The notes under the pieces are model-generated. The model saw only the letters and a program-made list of their open reading frames with translations, was not told the origin of the DNA and made no database searches. From assembly GCF_030272615.1 (NCBI RefSeq), contig NC_081408.1:400609889-400673888 (forward strand): a DNA stretch of 64,000 nt. The letters run 5' to 3'. Position numbers and translations under genes: made by a program. The stretch is from Cryptomeria japonica. Lineage: Eukaryota > Streptophyta > Pinopsida > Cupressales > Cupressaceae. Shown here one piece after another: positions 33,975 through 45,479 of the stretch. Every line of letters begins with the position of its first letter. The first letter of the stretch is position 1.

Positions 33975-34741
33975 AAAAAGGTAGATAGCTCTTTGAAAGC
34001 ATCACCTTCTGATGGACTGGATCAGGAGAAATAGTCCCAGGTTGGAAGGACAAAGGAAGTGTTAGTCAGAGAGTTGGGAAATGAAATGAAGAAAGGAGAT
34101 GATCTCCCATCAGGAAAAGGAGCAGAGTGGCAAGGATTCAAATGATGGAGAAAGAGAGTCACAAGTCAGCAGCCAAAATAAGGAAAAGGATAAGATAGAA
34201 CAAAATTCAGATAAGAATGAGAAAAGAAATAACGGTCAGATGAATAAGGGAGATAATCATTCCATAGACAAATAAAGAGGAGGGAGACAATTTTAATTCA
34301 GTACCAAACTCATTTGAGTCAGAAAATGGAGCAAGCTGGATCCAAGATGCACAACCTGGTAACATCCTTGAACAAGGGCTATCGGAGATTTCATTAGCCT
34401 CTCCAGCTCAGGTAAAGTTGACTTTTCCGGAGGAAAATGAACCAAGATGGGGAGATGAGGAAGACATCAAAAAGGCATTGGGAAAGAGTGAGTCAAAGCA
34501 GGAAGAAGAAGAAGTAATGGAGGATAAAAGAAAGAATAAGAACAAAAAAAAGAATAATAACAACAACAACAATAATACATCAACCAGAAATACCAGAAGT
34601 AGACTTGGGGATGTGGGAGCTCAGCATACTTCTCCAGGAAGATATTCAAATGCAAAGAAGAGGACCATGGAAATAAGCAATAACATAGCAGATGGGACTC
34701 AAAGAACCATCTTTGAGGCAGGTATTTCTAAAAAACCATGA
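33975..34741 (+). pseudogene. LINE-1 ORF1 C-terminal acidic/basic region
   Basis: Charged, low-complexity text follows the half zinc knuckle. The last 107 codons (34418-34741) contain a Lys/Glu run and a poly-Asn tract from an aac microsatellite. The stop TGA overlaps the ORF2 start in ATGA (34738-34741), suggesting reinitiation-type coupling of ORF2 to ORF1. Confidence 0.75.
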
Positions 34742-35919
34742 AGATCATCTCCTGGAATATTCGAGGATTGAATAATCCTCACAAACATGATTTAATTAAA
34801 ATTATGATTAGAGACGAAAACCCAGATATTTTTTTGATTCAAGAAACCAAAATTTCAAAGGAAAAGGTTGAAGGATTGAAAATGTTTAGTAATGGAGGGG
34901 TTAGCGGTGGTAGTTCAGAAGGAGCCTTGCAAGGTATTGTTACTTTCTAGAATAAAAACATTGTAGAGGGAGAAGTGTTGATTCAAAACAACAATCTAGC
35001 TTGTATTAGATTTAAGCACTTGAAAGATAGCACCTCATGGGTCTTAACTAATGTGTATGCTCCTAACACTAAGACTAGCAGAAGTGATTTTTGAAAAAGA
35101 CTATCCTTGTTAAGAAGTAGGTTTGCTGAAGATGGGTGGATGATTATGGGGGACTTCAATACCCCTTTGAAGGAAAACAAGAAAAAGGGAGGGAGCCAAA
35201 CCAATCTAGATAGTAGATTGGATTTAATGGACTTCATCAATAATAATTCTCTCCATGACCTAGATTTGCAAGGAGTTAAATACACCTGGACTAATAGAAG
35301 GAGCGGTAAGGACTTAATTCAGGTCAGACTTGATAGAGCTCTTATTTCTCTAGATTGGTTTAATTTTTACTTTTGTTCTTTATTTGCTCACATAAGGACA
35401 GGATCGGATCACTATCCTATATCCTTCATGGTTGATGCCAAGAAGAGAAGAAGGCACTTCCCTTATAGATTTGAGAGAATGTGGACTAAACACCCGGATA
35501 CGGAAAGCAAAATCAAGGAATGGTGGCAGGTTAGAATTGAAGGTCATGCTATGTATAAAGTGGTCAAAAAGTTGAAGTTTGTGAAAGAAAACGTTAAAAG
35601 GTGGAATAAGGAATGCTTCGGGAACATCTTTGCTTTGAAAGCCACTATTCTTTCAGATCTAAAAGATATTCAGGATGAGATTCAAAATAATGATTATACT
35701 AATACTTCAAGAGAAGTTGAAGATGAAATTCTTATCAGATATCATGACATAATAGCAAAAGAAGAAACTTTCTGGAAACAAAGGTCAAGAAATGTTTGGT
35801 TGAAGGAAGGGCATAGAAACACTAAATACTTTCATATGTCCACTTTAAAACATAAGGTCATCAATAGGATATCACAGATTAAAGTTAATGGTAGAATTGT
35901 TGAAGAGAAGAATCAATGA
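34738..35919 (+). pseudogene. LINE-1 ORF2 endonuclease
   Basis: APE-type EN: MKIISWNIRGLNNPHKHDLI, PDIFLIQETK, then (after a TAG for Trp at 34948 and a TGA for Trp at 35092) WMIMGDFNTPLKENKKKGG, KYTWTNRRSG and RTGSDHYPIS. Asn, Glu, the DFN pair and the SDH motif are all present. It nicks target DNA to start target-primed reverse transcription. After 35919 a frameshift leads into RT. Confidence 0.92.
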
Positions 35920-37687
35920 GAAAGGCTGCCATGGAGTTTTTCTCCAACCTCCTTGCTAAGGACCAGAATTTGGATCTGCAATCTCAAAAGAACCTTATGG
36001 ATTGTATCCCATCTATCATGGAGGTAGATCAGAACTCTTATTTGACTGCTATCCCTTCCAATGATGAGATTCTGCAAGTTTTCAACTCCTTTGAAGGTAA
36101 CAAGGCTCCGGGCCCGGATGGTTTTCCCATGTTCTTTTTTCAAATGCATTGGCAGATTGTTGGAGATGATGTTTCCAAAGCTGTGAAAGAGTTTTTTGGT
36201 GCTAGAATAATTTTGAAAGAGATATATGGAACTTTTATTGCTCTTATTACCAAAAAGATGGGAGTTGATTCCATGGATCTGTTTAGAGCTATAAGCCTTT
36301 GCAACTCTCTATACAGGATCATCTCTAAGGTTCTGACTTCTAGAATCCTGAAGCTGCTTCCTTCTATCATTTCTCCTCAGCAAAGTGGTTTTGTCCTTGG
36401 AAGACAAATCTTGGATTCAATAATTCGGTCCATGAAAATATTCATTCTTTGTCTAGTGCTAAAAAAGAAGGCTTTCTTTTGAAGCTTGACTTATCCAAAG
36501 CCTATGATAGAGTGAATAGGGATTTTATGATGAAAGTTCTTTTGGCTTTTGGTTTTTGATCTAGAAGTATCAGTCTTATCATGCAATTAGTTTCTTCTGC
36601 TTCTTTTTATGTTTTAATTAATGGGTCTCCTTCCCCCTTTTTCAAGTCCTTAAGGGGACTTAGACAGGGAGATCCTCTATCTCCTGTTATTTTTATTATC
36701 ATGGAGGAATGTCTGGGGAGATGCATTGGAAAACTAGTTGAGAAGGGAGAGTTTTGTGGGTTGAAACCATCTTCAGCGGATCAAGTTTTCTCCCATCAGC
36801 AGTTTGTGGATGATTCTATAATTATGGGGAAGGCTTTAGTGCAGGATTCTAGGAGTTTAAAGAAAGCATTGGATAGTTATGGGTTTGCTACTGGGCAACT
36901 TATTAATTGGTCTAAAAGTTTTGTTTACTTCATCAATACTCCGGAAAGAAGAAAGATAAAAATAAGCAACATTTTGGGGTGTCAATTGGGGAGTCTTCCT
37001 GCTTCCTATTTGGGGCTCCCTTTATGCCAAGATCCTCCTAATACTTTCTGGGGAGCTTTGGTGGACAAATTTCATAAGAAGTTAGCAGGTTGGAAAGGTT
37101 CTCTTCATAGCCAAGCTGGTAAGGTTCAGCTTCTGAAATCAACTCTTCAAAGCATTCCTCTTTATGCCATCAGGCTTCTCAGAATTCTTGCCAAGTTTGT
37201 GGAGGCTATTGAAAAAATTCAAAGAACTTTTATGTGGAAAGGGGTCGAGGAGAAGAAGAGAATGAATCTGATTGTGTGGGATAAGATTTGTAAACCAATA
37301 AGAAAGGGAGGTCTGGGTCTAAGAAGAATAAGAGACATGAATGAGTTTCTTATGGCCAAGCAGATTTGGAGAGGGTATAATAACCAGGGAGAATGGAAAC
37401 TAATATGGGACAACAAGTATAAAAGACAATATCCTACTCTTCTAATCTTCCTCAATACGAAAGATATCCCAATTGGATCCAATATTTGGAAAAATGTTTC
37501 AAGAACAAGAGATCTAATTGGCAAAGGTGTGAAATGGAAGATGTGGAAAGGAAACCTTATCAAATTTTGGGAAGACTCCTGGCTGCTCGAGTCCCTGTTG
37601 AGTGAAAGACATGATTGGAGTAGATTTCAGAATCAGTGCAAGGAAAAATATGGCTCTATGGTGGGTGACTACTGGAAAGATGGATAG
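35916..37687 (+). pseudogene. LINE-1 ORF2 reverse transcriptase
   Basis: RVT_1 motifs in order: NKAPGPDGFPMFFFQ, AISLCNSLYRIISKVLTSRI, QSGFVLGRQILDSI, then (after a frameshift at about 36480) KLDLSKAYDRVN, GLRQGDPLSPVIF and QQFVDDSIIMG with both catalytic Asp. ASYLGLPLCQDP and KVQLLKSTLQSIPLYA follow. Breaks are one frameshift, one TGA for Trp near 36558, and a TAG at 37685. Confidence 0.93.
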
Positions 37688-38928
37688 TGGAAGGATTTAT
37701 CCCAAGTTGATCCCTCCGTGGGTAGTCTGAACAAAATAATGAACTCCATGGTGGTGGTGGAAGATGAAGATCAGTTAATCTAGAAACTCACACCAAATGG
37801 TAAATTTACTATGGCCTCTCTTTATTATCATCAATTTTCTAAAGTGGATAGTCCTTGTTGGGCTAAGGCTTGGGTGAAAGGCCTAATTCCTAAAATTAAT
37901 ATTTTCTTCTGGACAACCCTTCAAGATAAAGTTCTAACTATTGATAACCTTAGAAAAAGAGGTATTTGTATGCCTAGTGTTTGTTTTCTTTGTATGTAGA
38001 ATGAGGAGACCATTAACCACCTACTCCTTCATTGTCCCTTCTCTGCTGATATCTGGGGAAGATGTCTGGATCACTTCAATATCAGTTGGAGTTTCCCAAA
38101 ATCAGTTCAAGAGGTTTTTAATTCTTGGCAGCACCCCTCAAGGAATAAGTCTACAATTTTGTTATGGAAATTGGCCTTACCCCATATATGCTGGGGAATA
38201 TGGAAAGAGAGAAATGAAAGAGTGTTCAGAGAGAAAGTGTCTAAGGCTCAAATTGTGTTTGAGAAAATAAAACGAAACATATTGGAAAATATTAATATTA
38301 TAGGTGGTAATGCTAACCCTCAAGACAAGGATGATCAAATTATCTTCAAGAATTGGAGATTAAAGGGACGAGATTACTTTCAGACTGATCCTAGAGAGGG
38401 TGTGAAATGGGAATGTCCTCCCAATGGTTGGATGAAAATCAACTTTGATGGCGCTTCAAAGGGTAACCCTGGTAATGCGAGATGTGGTGTGGTCCTAAGG
38501 GACGAATGGGGAAAATGCAAAATCATTAAATGCATACCTATAGGAAATAAAACTAATCATGTTGTTGAGGCTATGGCAGCTTATCATGGGATGGTCCTAG
38601 CAAAGGAAGCCAACTACACCAGAGTCTAGTGTGAAGGAGACTCTTTGAATATAATAAATTGTTTGAACAAGGAGTTCCCACCATCTTGGTCAATAAACAA
38701 TGCAATTAAAGCAGTGAAGAAAATAAGTGACACATTTAATATGTGTGTTTTCACACACGTGTACAAGGAAGCTAATTCGTGTGCTGACTAGGCTGCCAAC
38801 CTAGTTTGCCGAACTGAGGAAATCATTACTATTAATGGTGAGAGCGAACTTGCATGTGAAGCAAAATCCTTGTTCGATATGGACCGTATCCAGATGAGGC
38901 AATGTGGCATCATCAATCATAATTTCTA
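37688..38928 (+). pseudogene. LINE-1 ORF2 zf-RVT and RNase H
   Basis: The zinc-binding RT-associated segment reads WVKGLIPKINIFFW, then CFLCM*NEETINHLLLHCPF (C-C-H-C). RNase H follows: MKINFDGASKGNPG (Asp), HVVEAMAAYHGMVLA (Glu), CEGDSLNII (Asp) and YKEANSCAD (Asp). TAG stops stand at 37781, 37997, 38627 and 38789, in places of Trp or Gln. The reading ends at TAA about 38926. RNase H is common in plant L1 elements. Confidence 0.9.
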
Positions 38929-39011
38929 AATGCTTCTTCCACTTATTTCAATGAAAGCTTACAACGACGGTGATGAGCATTTATTTAAGTGTCTTATCAT
39001 AATAACTTGGC

Positions 39012-40737
39012 ATGGATTCAGGGCTATTTTTCAGGGAAACAATAGAAACCAGAGAAGAAGAATCAGAGCCGAGAGTAGGAAATTCAGTGATTGCAAAGGA
39101 AAAATGGGAGGGAACAAAAAAAGGTTTGAACCAACCTCTTGTTCGAAATGGAAGAAGAACAGAGAGGTTTGGGATATTCTATAGGAGGGGGGTTTAAGTG
39201 TGTTTATGGAGAGGCTTAGTGGGAAAGATCCAACGGTCACTAAGCACTTTATCAAGAATTGGAAGAATGGCAAAGTTTTGGTGGGGACCCAGATGATGAC
39301 TGTGGATGAGGAGATTATTGTAGAAGCCACGGGGATGGTGACAGAGGGCATGAAATTCTATAGAGATTGTAGTATCTCTGATAAGACAACGGACAAATTT
39401 CCTGTCACGGATGGTGAGAAGAAGAAAATGGTGAAGGTCGACAACTCCTATCACTCCCGAAAACGTATATGTAGGCCATGGAGGTTCATTTTGTTTGCTA
39501 CAATTACCTATATAATGTTGGATGGTAGATTTACGAGAGCTTACAGACACCATTTTGTGTTGCTCAACCATTTCCACCATGGTGAAAAGGTAAGCCTACC
39601 ATATTATCTTGCATGTTCTATGGACCATACAATCAAAGAGATACATAAAGACCCCAAGGGCGACCATGCTCTTCATCAGGGTCTTATGGCTCTTATGTAG
39701 AAACTACTGAAAGGGAAATGCATTGATAAACCTATTAGAGGTAAAAATGCAAGGGATGAGGAAACAGAGAGTGAGGTTAGTGGTTTTAACTTTGACTCGA
39801 AAACTAAAGGCGAGTTGAAGGAGCTAAGAAAAAAGGGGAGGAACAAGGGGAAGAGGAAGAGGATAGTGGTGGATTCCAATATCTCGGAGTCTGAGGATGA
39901 GTCCTTCAAAGGTAAATTCATCAAAAGCAAGAAAGGTAAAGGTACCAGAAAGCAAACCCAGAGGAAGAAGAACATCAGCAGGGGAGGTAACAAAGATATT
40001 AATCAAATTTTGATTGATTCTGATGAGGAGGTAGAGGAGGATAAAAATGATAATGGGTAGGGTAAGGAGGGGGATGATATCTCGGTTGTGGGCAGAAATG
40101 AGGATTTGAATACTCAAGGTCTGCAAAAAGAGGACCAAGAGGACAAAAGGGGTAAATCTAGTGATTGTGTTGGAGATAATGAGAGTATTAAGGGTTTCTG
40201 TGATACCGTCAACATAATGGTGAAAGACATAGGTAGCCTGAAGAAGGATATGAATGTTGTCAAAAGAGCCATGATAGGTGACAAACCTCTGTCTGAAAAT
40301 GTCAAAGAATTGGCAGTGGCAATTAATAATGTTGAATCCATTGAAAACACGGTGAGTAAAATTATTGAAACTGAAAAGAAGGTTAAGGAGATGGAAGGAA
40401 ATAAAGATGTGAAAGGGATGGAAATTGCTATGAATAATCTGGGCAACAGAGTTGACAAGATGGAACTTACAATGAAGAAGATAGTTGAACAAAACTTCCA
40501 GATTCTCAAAGCCTTGGTGGACAATATGAACATTTTGATTAACATATTTGATAACATCAAAGATAAATAGGGCAACAAAGATCAGCTAGATAAAAAAGGT
40601 CATGAGAAGAGGACTAGATCCAACACCAAGAATAAGGGCGACATCAAGGGTCGAGAGATGGATGATTTAAAGACCTCTGCGAACAACATGAAGTAGATGG
40701 TGGTCCATGCTGAAGATATTATAAAATATATATAGCT
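39012..40737 (+). pseudogene. LINE-1 third ORF, unknown family, coiled-coil C-terminus
   Basis: A short frame (39012-39197) runs, probably through a shift in the G-run at about 39187-39192, into one long frame from ATG 39206. The N-terminal half looks globular: SGKDPTVTKHFIKNWKNGKV, VDEEIIVEATGMVTEGMKFY, RICRPWRFILFATITYIML and RAYRHHFVLLNHFHHGEKVS. The middle is Lys/Glu-rich with nuclear-localisation-like KGKRKR. The C-terminus (40088-40570) has heptad-like Leu/Ile/Val spacing. The only breaks in about 500 codons are TAG at 39698, 40058, 40568 and 40692, so it decayed from an intact gene. It lies downstream of RNase H, where known plant L1 elements end, yet inside the target duplication. Function unknown. 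Confidence 0.7.
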
Positions 40738-40959
40738 GTCTCAGTCTCGGTCTCTGTCTTAGTCTTTGTGTTGTCCTTTTGCTTTCCTTTTGCTGTCTTT
40801 TTGTAGTTCTTTATGTTATTTGTGTTGAGATCCCTTTTTGTTCGGGTGGGATCATTTTTTGTTGTTGGAGTGATCAGACACGTTTCTTTCAAGCTCTAAT
40901 GCTCTCCTGATTTGTAAAAGGCTCGAGTTCCTTTCAAAAACCTGTTTTTACTTAATCAA
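40738..40959 (+). other. LINE-1 3' UTR and tail
   Basis: CT-rich sequence (tctcagtctcggtctctgtc...) then gtaaaaggctcgagttcc and a short A-containing end, similar in style to plant L1 3' ends. Confidence 0.75.
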
Positions 40960-40970
40960 AACAAGTGCAA

Positions 40971-41681
40971 AAACATAGTTTAATCGACATAGTATTAGGC
41001 AATATTTATAAAGTTATAACAGAATTTCAAAGATGCACAAAAAAAAATCAATGCACACTAAATAACAACAATCATAAAGGTCGCAGACACAATTTGATCA
41101 TCTTGTCTTTAGAAATACAAAACACAGATTAAAGGTAAAATTCCTATAGAATATCAATATATATCTTTCAAAAAATAAGTCTGAACCTTTTATCAAGCAA
41201 AAATCGCCATTCTTAAAGATCGAGGCCTAATAACCCCTGAACTGGAGAAACAAAAAAACATCCCCCAAAGATATGTTGGCGGCTCCTTTGCACTTGGCGA
41301 CATGCAAAAACCTGCAAATGAAAACCACTCTCAGCTTCTAGTGAAACTATATCTGTTACACGGTTATCCGGATCAAAAGATCTACCGGTGGTTCACTTGC
41401 AACTGATAACGCAAAACATTTCAAGATGCCACTATGGAAGACACGTGGCAATAGGAGGGAGAGAGGTCAGGGCTCTGCAAACTGCAACCTTAGGACCTCT
41501 CGGGGAGTTGCCAAGCAACACAACATCTTGCTTTGTAAATTGTGGGCCTAGCCTCTTTGGGTTTGCAACATAAAATCCTGCAAACCAAAATTCCACGTGT
41601 CAAGAGCACATGACCTAACCAACACGTGGCGGGCGAGAGCCAACATCTTCAAAACATAACATGGACAAAATAAAGTACACA
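40971..41681 (-). repeat. Gypsy 5' LTR, second segment
   Basis: Resumes at aaacatagtttaatcga exactly where the first segment broke off, and ends CA before GTCAT. Confidence 0.93.
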
Positions 41682-41686
41682 GTCAT

Positions 41687-41978
41687 CAATGAATGAAATG
41701 AAATACACATATTTTGAAATCGAAGGAATATTAACATGACCAAAAATATCAAAATGTATCAAGTCCAACAACTTAGAAGATTTGTGAGAACTAGAGTAAA
41801 ACTGAACACGGTTTTGTTTACCATAGATGCAGTATTCACATAAATCAAACTCAAGTTTACAATCACCAAGCCCCTCTACAAGGCATTTATTTTTTAGGGT
41901 TTTGAGACCCTTCTCACCAATGTGACCAAGTCTTTGGTGACATAACATTGTCTTCTCAGTTGGGAGTTTCATCTCCAA
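41687..41978 (-). pseudogene. Copia-2 integrase N-terminal half
   Basis: The GAG-pre-integrase and zinc finger (CHQRLGHIGEKGLKTLKN, then CEYCIYGKQNR) lead into LDLIHFDIFGHVN with the first catalytic Asp. Reading continues to FIDD, where the gypsy element cuts in; the other half resumes at 11156 with DYS. Confidence 0.9.
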
Positions 41979-42201
41979 AGCATTGGCACCCTTAGGTACC
42001 CAGAAAGCACAAGCATCAAATGTAAAAACTAGTCCTCTTCACAGCTTGATCTGATGGTGAGGATGAAGAATATAGAGCCCTCTTCTTTGACTCCACATAA
42101 GCACTATTTCAATGAACAGTGCATGCATCTAGCTTATACAAGGTTCCTATCCATACACCCTTAGCAAGCACCATAGAACCTCTAGTCATCTTGCATACGC
42201 T

Positions 42202-42483
42202 TTATGAGAAAATAACTTGCACACCCAAGTCACTCAACTTACTTATAGAGAGTAGATTATACGCCAAACTTGGGATGTGCTTTACACCATCGATCCCCTT
42301 CACTCTGCCATCAGGGAATCTAATCTTGACTCTTCCACAACAAACAACTTTCAAATGAGATTCATCCGCGGGATACACCTTCCCACCATCATATTCTTCA
42401 TACTTTGAAAACCAACCCTGATGTGAGGTCATGTGAAAAGATGCACCCGAACTTATCAGCCACACATCTTCTTCTGCATGCAT
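42202..42483 (-). pseudogene. Copia-2 protease
   Basis: WLISSGASFHMTSHQGWFSK is the protease loop, but the catalytic Asp of DSGA is Ser. YNLLSISKLSDLG follows. This enzyme would be inactive. Confidence 0.88.
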
Positions 42484-42552
42484 TCTAAGGCTACGATAAA
42501 TGCTTCACCATAATCTTGAGGAGATTTGTCTGAATTTAAATCAGAGGCTCTC

Positions 42553-42590
42553 TTCTTTTTCTTTTTCTTTTTCTTTTTCTTTTTCTCCTC
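42553..42590 (-). repeat. Hexanucleotide microsatellite in Copia-2 gag
   Basis: About six ctttttt-like units (aaaaag on the coding strand), encoding a Lys run after the decayed zinc knuckle (CWNCDKTCHFY). Confidence 0.85.
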
Positions 42591-43380
42591 CTTACTATTT
42601 TATAGAAATGGCAAGTTTTGTCACAGTTCCAACATTTTTGCCTTGGACTTCCCATGAGACTTAGATCTCCCCCGAGGATTTGGACCTACTTCTTTCGTCT
42701 TTCTTGTCCTTCTTTCCTTTCTCTTTCATTCTACCACAAACCACAAGAGCCTCCTTAGTTAACTCAGAAGTTTTCCTTCGCATCTCTTTAGATAACAATG
42801 AACCAACCACATCCTCTATCTTGAAAGTGGTTATTGTGCTTCCAATGGCCATCACAAGATGATCCCATGAGTCCAACAAAGAACAAAATAAAAGCATACA
42901 TTTATCTTGATCTTCAATCTTATCACCAATATAATTTAGCTAAGCAACCAACATATTGAACACATTCATGTGAACTACAAAAGATCCTCGAGAATATAAC
43001 TTCTTTCTTAGGAATAACTTATTTCCAAAGGATTTCCCTTTCTAAATATCACCAAACTTTTTCAAAAGTGCAACTGTAGTATTCTCCTCATGGACATTTA
43101 GGAGCACCGAATCAACTAGACAGAGTCTTATCAAACCCTTGACTTTCTGATCCATTTTATCCTAAACATCTTGCATCATGGTCTGAGGTCGTGTTCCAGA
43201 TGTTACATCCCATAGATATCTATCCATGAGCATATCCTCCATTTTCAACTTCCAAAGTTTGAAGTTGTTGCAATTAAACTTCTCCATGTCAACTTTTAGA
43301 GATGTGATTTCCATCTTCTTCCTACAACAAGATTTTGAAAATACTTTGCAAAAGCTCCCACTCAAACTGGGATCAATACA
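42570..43380 (-). pseudogene. gag: Copia-2 gag
   Basis: The N-terminus reads VDMEKFNCNNFKLWKLKMED (near 43290) and the middle reads WDHLVMAIGSTITTFKIEDV (near 42850). A degenerate zinc knuckle lies at about 42620, with the final Cys lost. Stops and frame changes separate the parts. Confidence 0.85.
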
Positions 43381-43419
43381 AAAAACCTGCTACCCAACAA
43401 CAAAACCAAAACTGGTCAG

Positions 43420-43431
43420 GCTCTGATACCA
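43420..43431 (-). promoter_or_regulatory. Copia-2 primer binding site (initiator tRNA-Met)
   Basis: The minus strand reads TGGTATCAGAGC, two bases from the LTR. Confidence 0.93.
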
Positions 43432-43433
43432 AC

Positions 43434-44364
43434 TGAAAGGAAGCTAAGGTGCAGAAAATGCTTTCTAACACTAATCTAGTGGAGGAGATAGTGCAAATTT
43501 TCTTTACAAATCTTCTATTATAGAATCAGATACATTCACAAGTAGATAATAAGAATGAATAAAGATAAACACAATGAACACAATATATATCATGGGGAAA
43601 ACCCTTTCAGATGAAAAACCCCACACTCTAAAAGCACAGTACTTTGTATTCCTATAATCAAATTCTTATAATACAATATCAACACATAGCTTTGTCAATA
43701 AGAGTCTACAACTACAACCCACGACTTGGATTAATTACGAAAACATAACACTTCACTTGCAAACTTAACATGATGAATACTCTCCAAGGCTACCATTTAT
43801 ATATAGAAATACATCAAAGAAAGAATCTTCTAGATGAAGCAAGAAGATGGGGTCATGCAAAGCATTTGGTTCTATTTTTCGACCACCAAGAAGCATGCAA
43901 ATGACACATGTACATCTCCAAATGACTCCCCATTCAAACCTCCTAAGTTGGGAACCCATAATTTACTATTTGGAGGTATGATGGATGCTCTTACACATCT
44001 TACAACCATCATAACTTACAACGCCTATAGTTGTAAGAGTATTCATCATAAATGACTAATATTATCTTATTCTCTTACAACTCGTCATAACCCAACTTGG
44101 GCACCCACCCTCTCCATGTCAAATGTATCTCCTACCACTTGTCCAATATGTCATAGAATTTGTCTTAGGCTGACACTTGTCAAGATAGTCAAAGCGGGGA
44201 TCCTACCTCCACATGTGCAACATATGTGTCATACAGTCATTGCCAAGTAGGATGCCACCAAGATTGTGGGTCCAACTAGATGACTAGACATTTGTAGGGA
44301 AATAATAAAAAAATACAAAATCAATGTTAGGATTTGCAAAGGTTGAGACACCTTAATCTCAACA
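43434..44364 (-). repeat. Copia-2 5' LTR (right)
   Basis: Pairs with 7754-8655; begins TGAAAGG, ends CAACA, followed by the TAACC duplication. Confidence 0.95.
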
Positions 44365-44369
44365 TAACC

Positions 44370-45264
44370 AATTCTATTTTTTACCTAGAATATTTAATTT
44401 AATAGAATTATTTATAGTTGGTGGTAAATATGAAAGAAGAAAATTAAATTGCACAAGATAAATAGCATTATAATGATTTTGAAAGCTATGCAAAGCTTCT
44501 TTTACTTTCTTTTGCTCATAGATTCCACTATATAGCAACATGCATGAGCTATGGAAATAGAGCTTATTTCTATCATAATTCAAAGGATTTACAATGGAGA
44601 AAACCAAAGAAACTTCAATAAAAAAATCTTAAGAACTTGTAATAAAAAGAAAATGACAATGCCTTTTTCAATGGGCTCGTGGTAATGTAATGTTTTTAGA
44701 AAACATAATTCTATGTTATTTTAATAATGATAAAGTAAAAACAAAATTGATTTTGAACAAATAAAAGCAAAAAAATAAATAGCTATCAATTCTTGTTTCT
44801 AAAAAATAAGGAAAATTGAAATCACTATCAAATGTGGTGATATAATCTCCAAATAAATCTAAGTGTGAAAGGAATAAAAGACTCCAGCAAAAATTTACTT
44901 TTACATATTTAATTAAGGTGGAGTTAATGTACCATGCATAAGTAAATTGCCATATGTATTCTAAAATTGTTGCTCACACAATTAAATGCACTTAAATATG
45001 TATCGATTGTTTCACCTAATAAATTGAAACAGTGTATAAAAGCTTGATATGCCAATAAAGGTAATTACAATAAATATCTTTTTTTTTATAAATTTTTTAG
45101 TAGATCGGTCTATTTGTGGGGAAAAAAAAACTTTAAAAAACTTTAAAAATTATCATCTCCGAGATTTTGAAAAATTTGTTGTTATAATGTCAATTTTTTA
45201 AAACCAATCATATTGCAGATAAATAATTTTAAAAATTTATTGTTTAAAATATACATCTTGACTA
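44370..45264. other. AT-rich spacer, nothing recognised
   Basis: No supported gene or repeat. It becomes very A/T-rich toward the LINE-2 3' end. Confidence 0.5.
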
Positions 45265-45479
45265 TTTTTTTTAAAGAGGAGAAAAATTAATTAATTGAAA
45301 GTAATTAATACAAAGTAGAAAGAACCAACAAACCTAGCAACATCTCATAAATCAAGAAATAATACAACCATCCAATCAAGGCCCTCTCGAAGCCCCCAAA
45401 TTACTCTCATTTCCTCCATAACTAACTCTTCTAATGTTCAAAAGTACTCTATGGACAAATGTACCTGATCCCCAACTCA

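Larger units (their letters stand above)
32854..40959 (+). mobile_element. LINE-1: L1-type non-LTR retrotransposon with three ORFs
   Basis: It interrupts the gypsy 5' LTR exactly. The target sequence aacaagtgcaa (32843-32853) is repeated at 40960-40970, next to a short tail ttaatcaaa. Inside are ORF1 (DUF4283 type), ORF2 (EN-RT-zf-RNase H), a third ORF and a 3' UTR. All parts lie within one target duplication, so they moved as one unit of about 8.1 kb, long for a plant L1. Confidence 0.95.
11162..41681 (-). mobile_element. Tat-like Ty3/gypsy element, ~14 kb, with two insertions
   Basis: LTRs begin TGTTGATCA and end CA on the + strand, with target duplication GTCAT at 11157-11161 and 41682-41686. 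Minus-strand order is 5' LTR (right, split by LINE-1), PBS, gag, protease, archaeal-type RNase H, RT, degenerate gypsy RNase H, integrase, antisense ORF, long 3' ORF, 3' LTR (left). Subtracting Copia-1 and LINE-1 leaves about 14.0 kb, in the size class of Tat/Ogre elements. LTRs differ by about 10% by eye. The extra RNase H and the size point to the Tat lineage; the exact sublineage needs an RT tree. Confidence 0.93.
7754..44364 (-). mobile_element. Copia-2: Ty1/copia element split by a gypsy insertion
   Basis: Both LTRs begin TGAAAGG and end CAACA on the + strand and are flanked by the 5-bp target duplication TAACC (7749-7753 and 44365-44369). The element reads on the minus strand: 5' LTR at the right, PBS, gag, protease, integrase start, then the gypsy insertion, then integrase end, RT, RNase H, polypurine tract and 3' LTR at the left. 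Removing the gypsy element and one target duplication leaves about 6.1 kb, a normal copia length. LTRs differ at roughly 15% of sites by eye, making this the oldest layer of the nest. Stops and frameshifts occur throughout. Confidence 0.95.

Noticed and set aside
39031-40578. Minus-strand frames up to 222 codons opposite LINE-1 ORF3
   Set aside because: Phe/Ile/Leu-rich antisense of a Lys/Glu-rich coding strand; no motifs.
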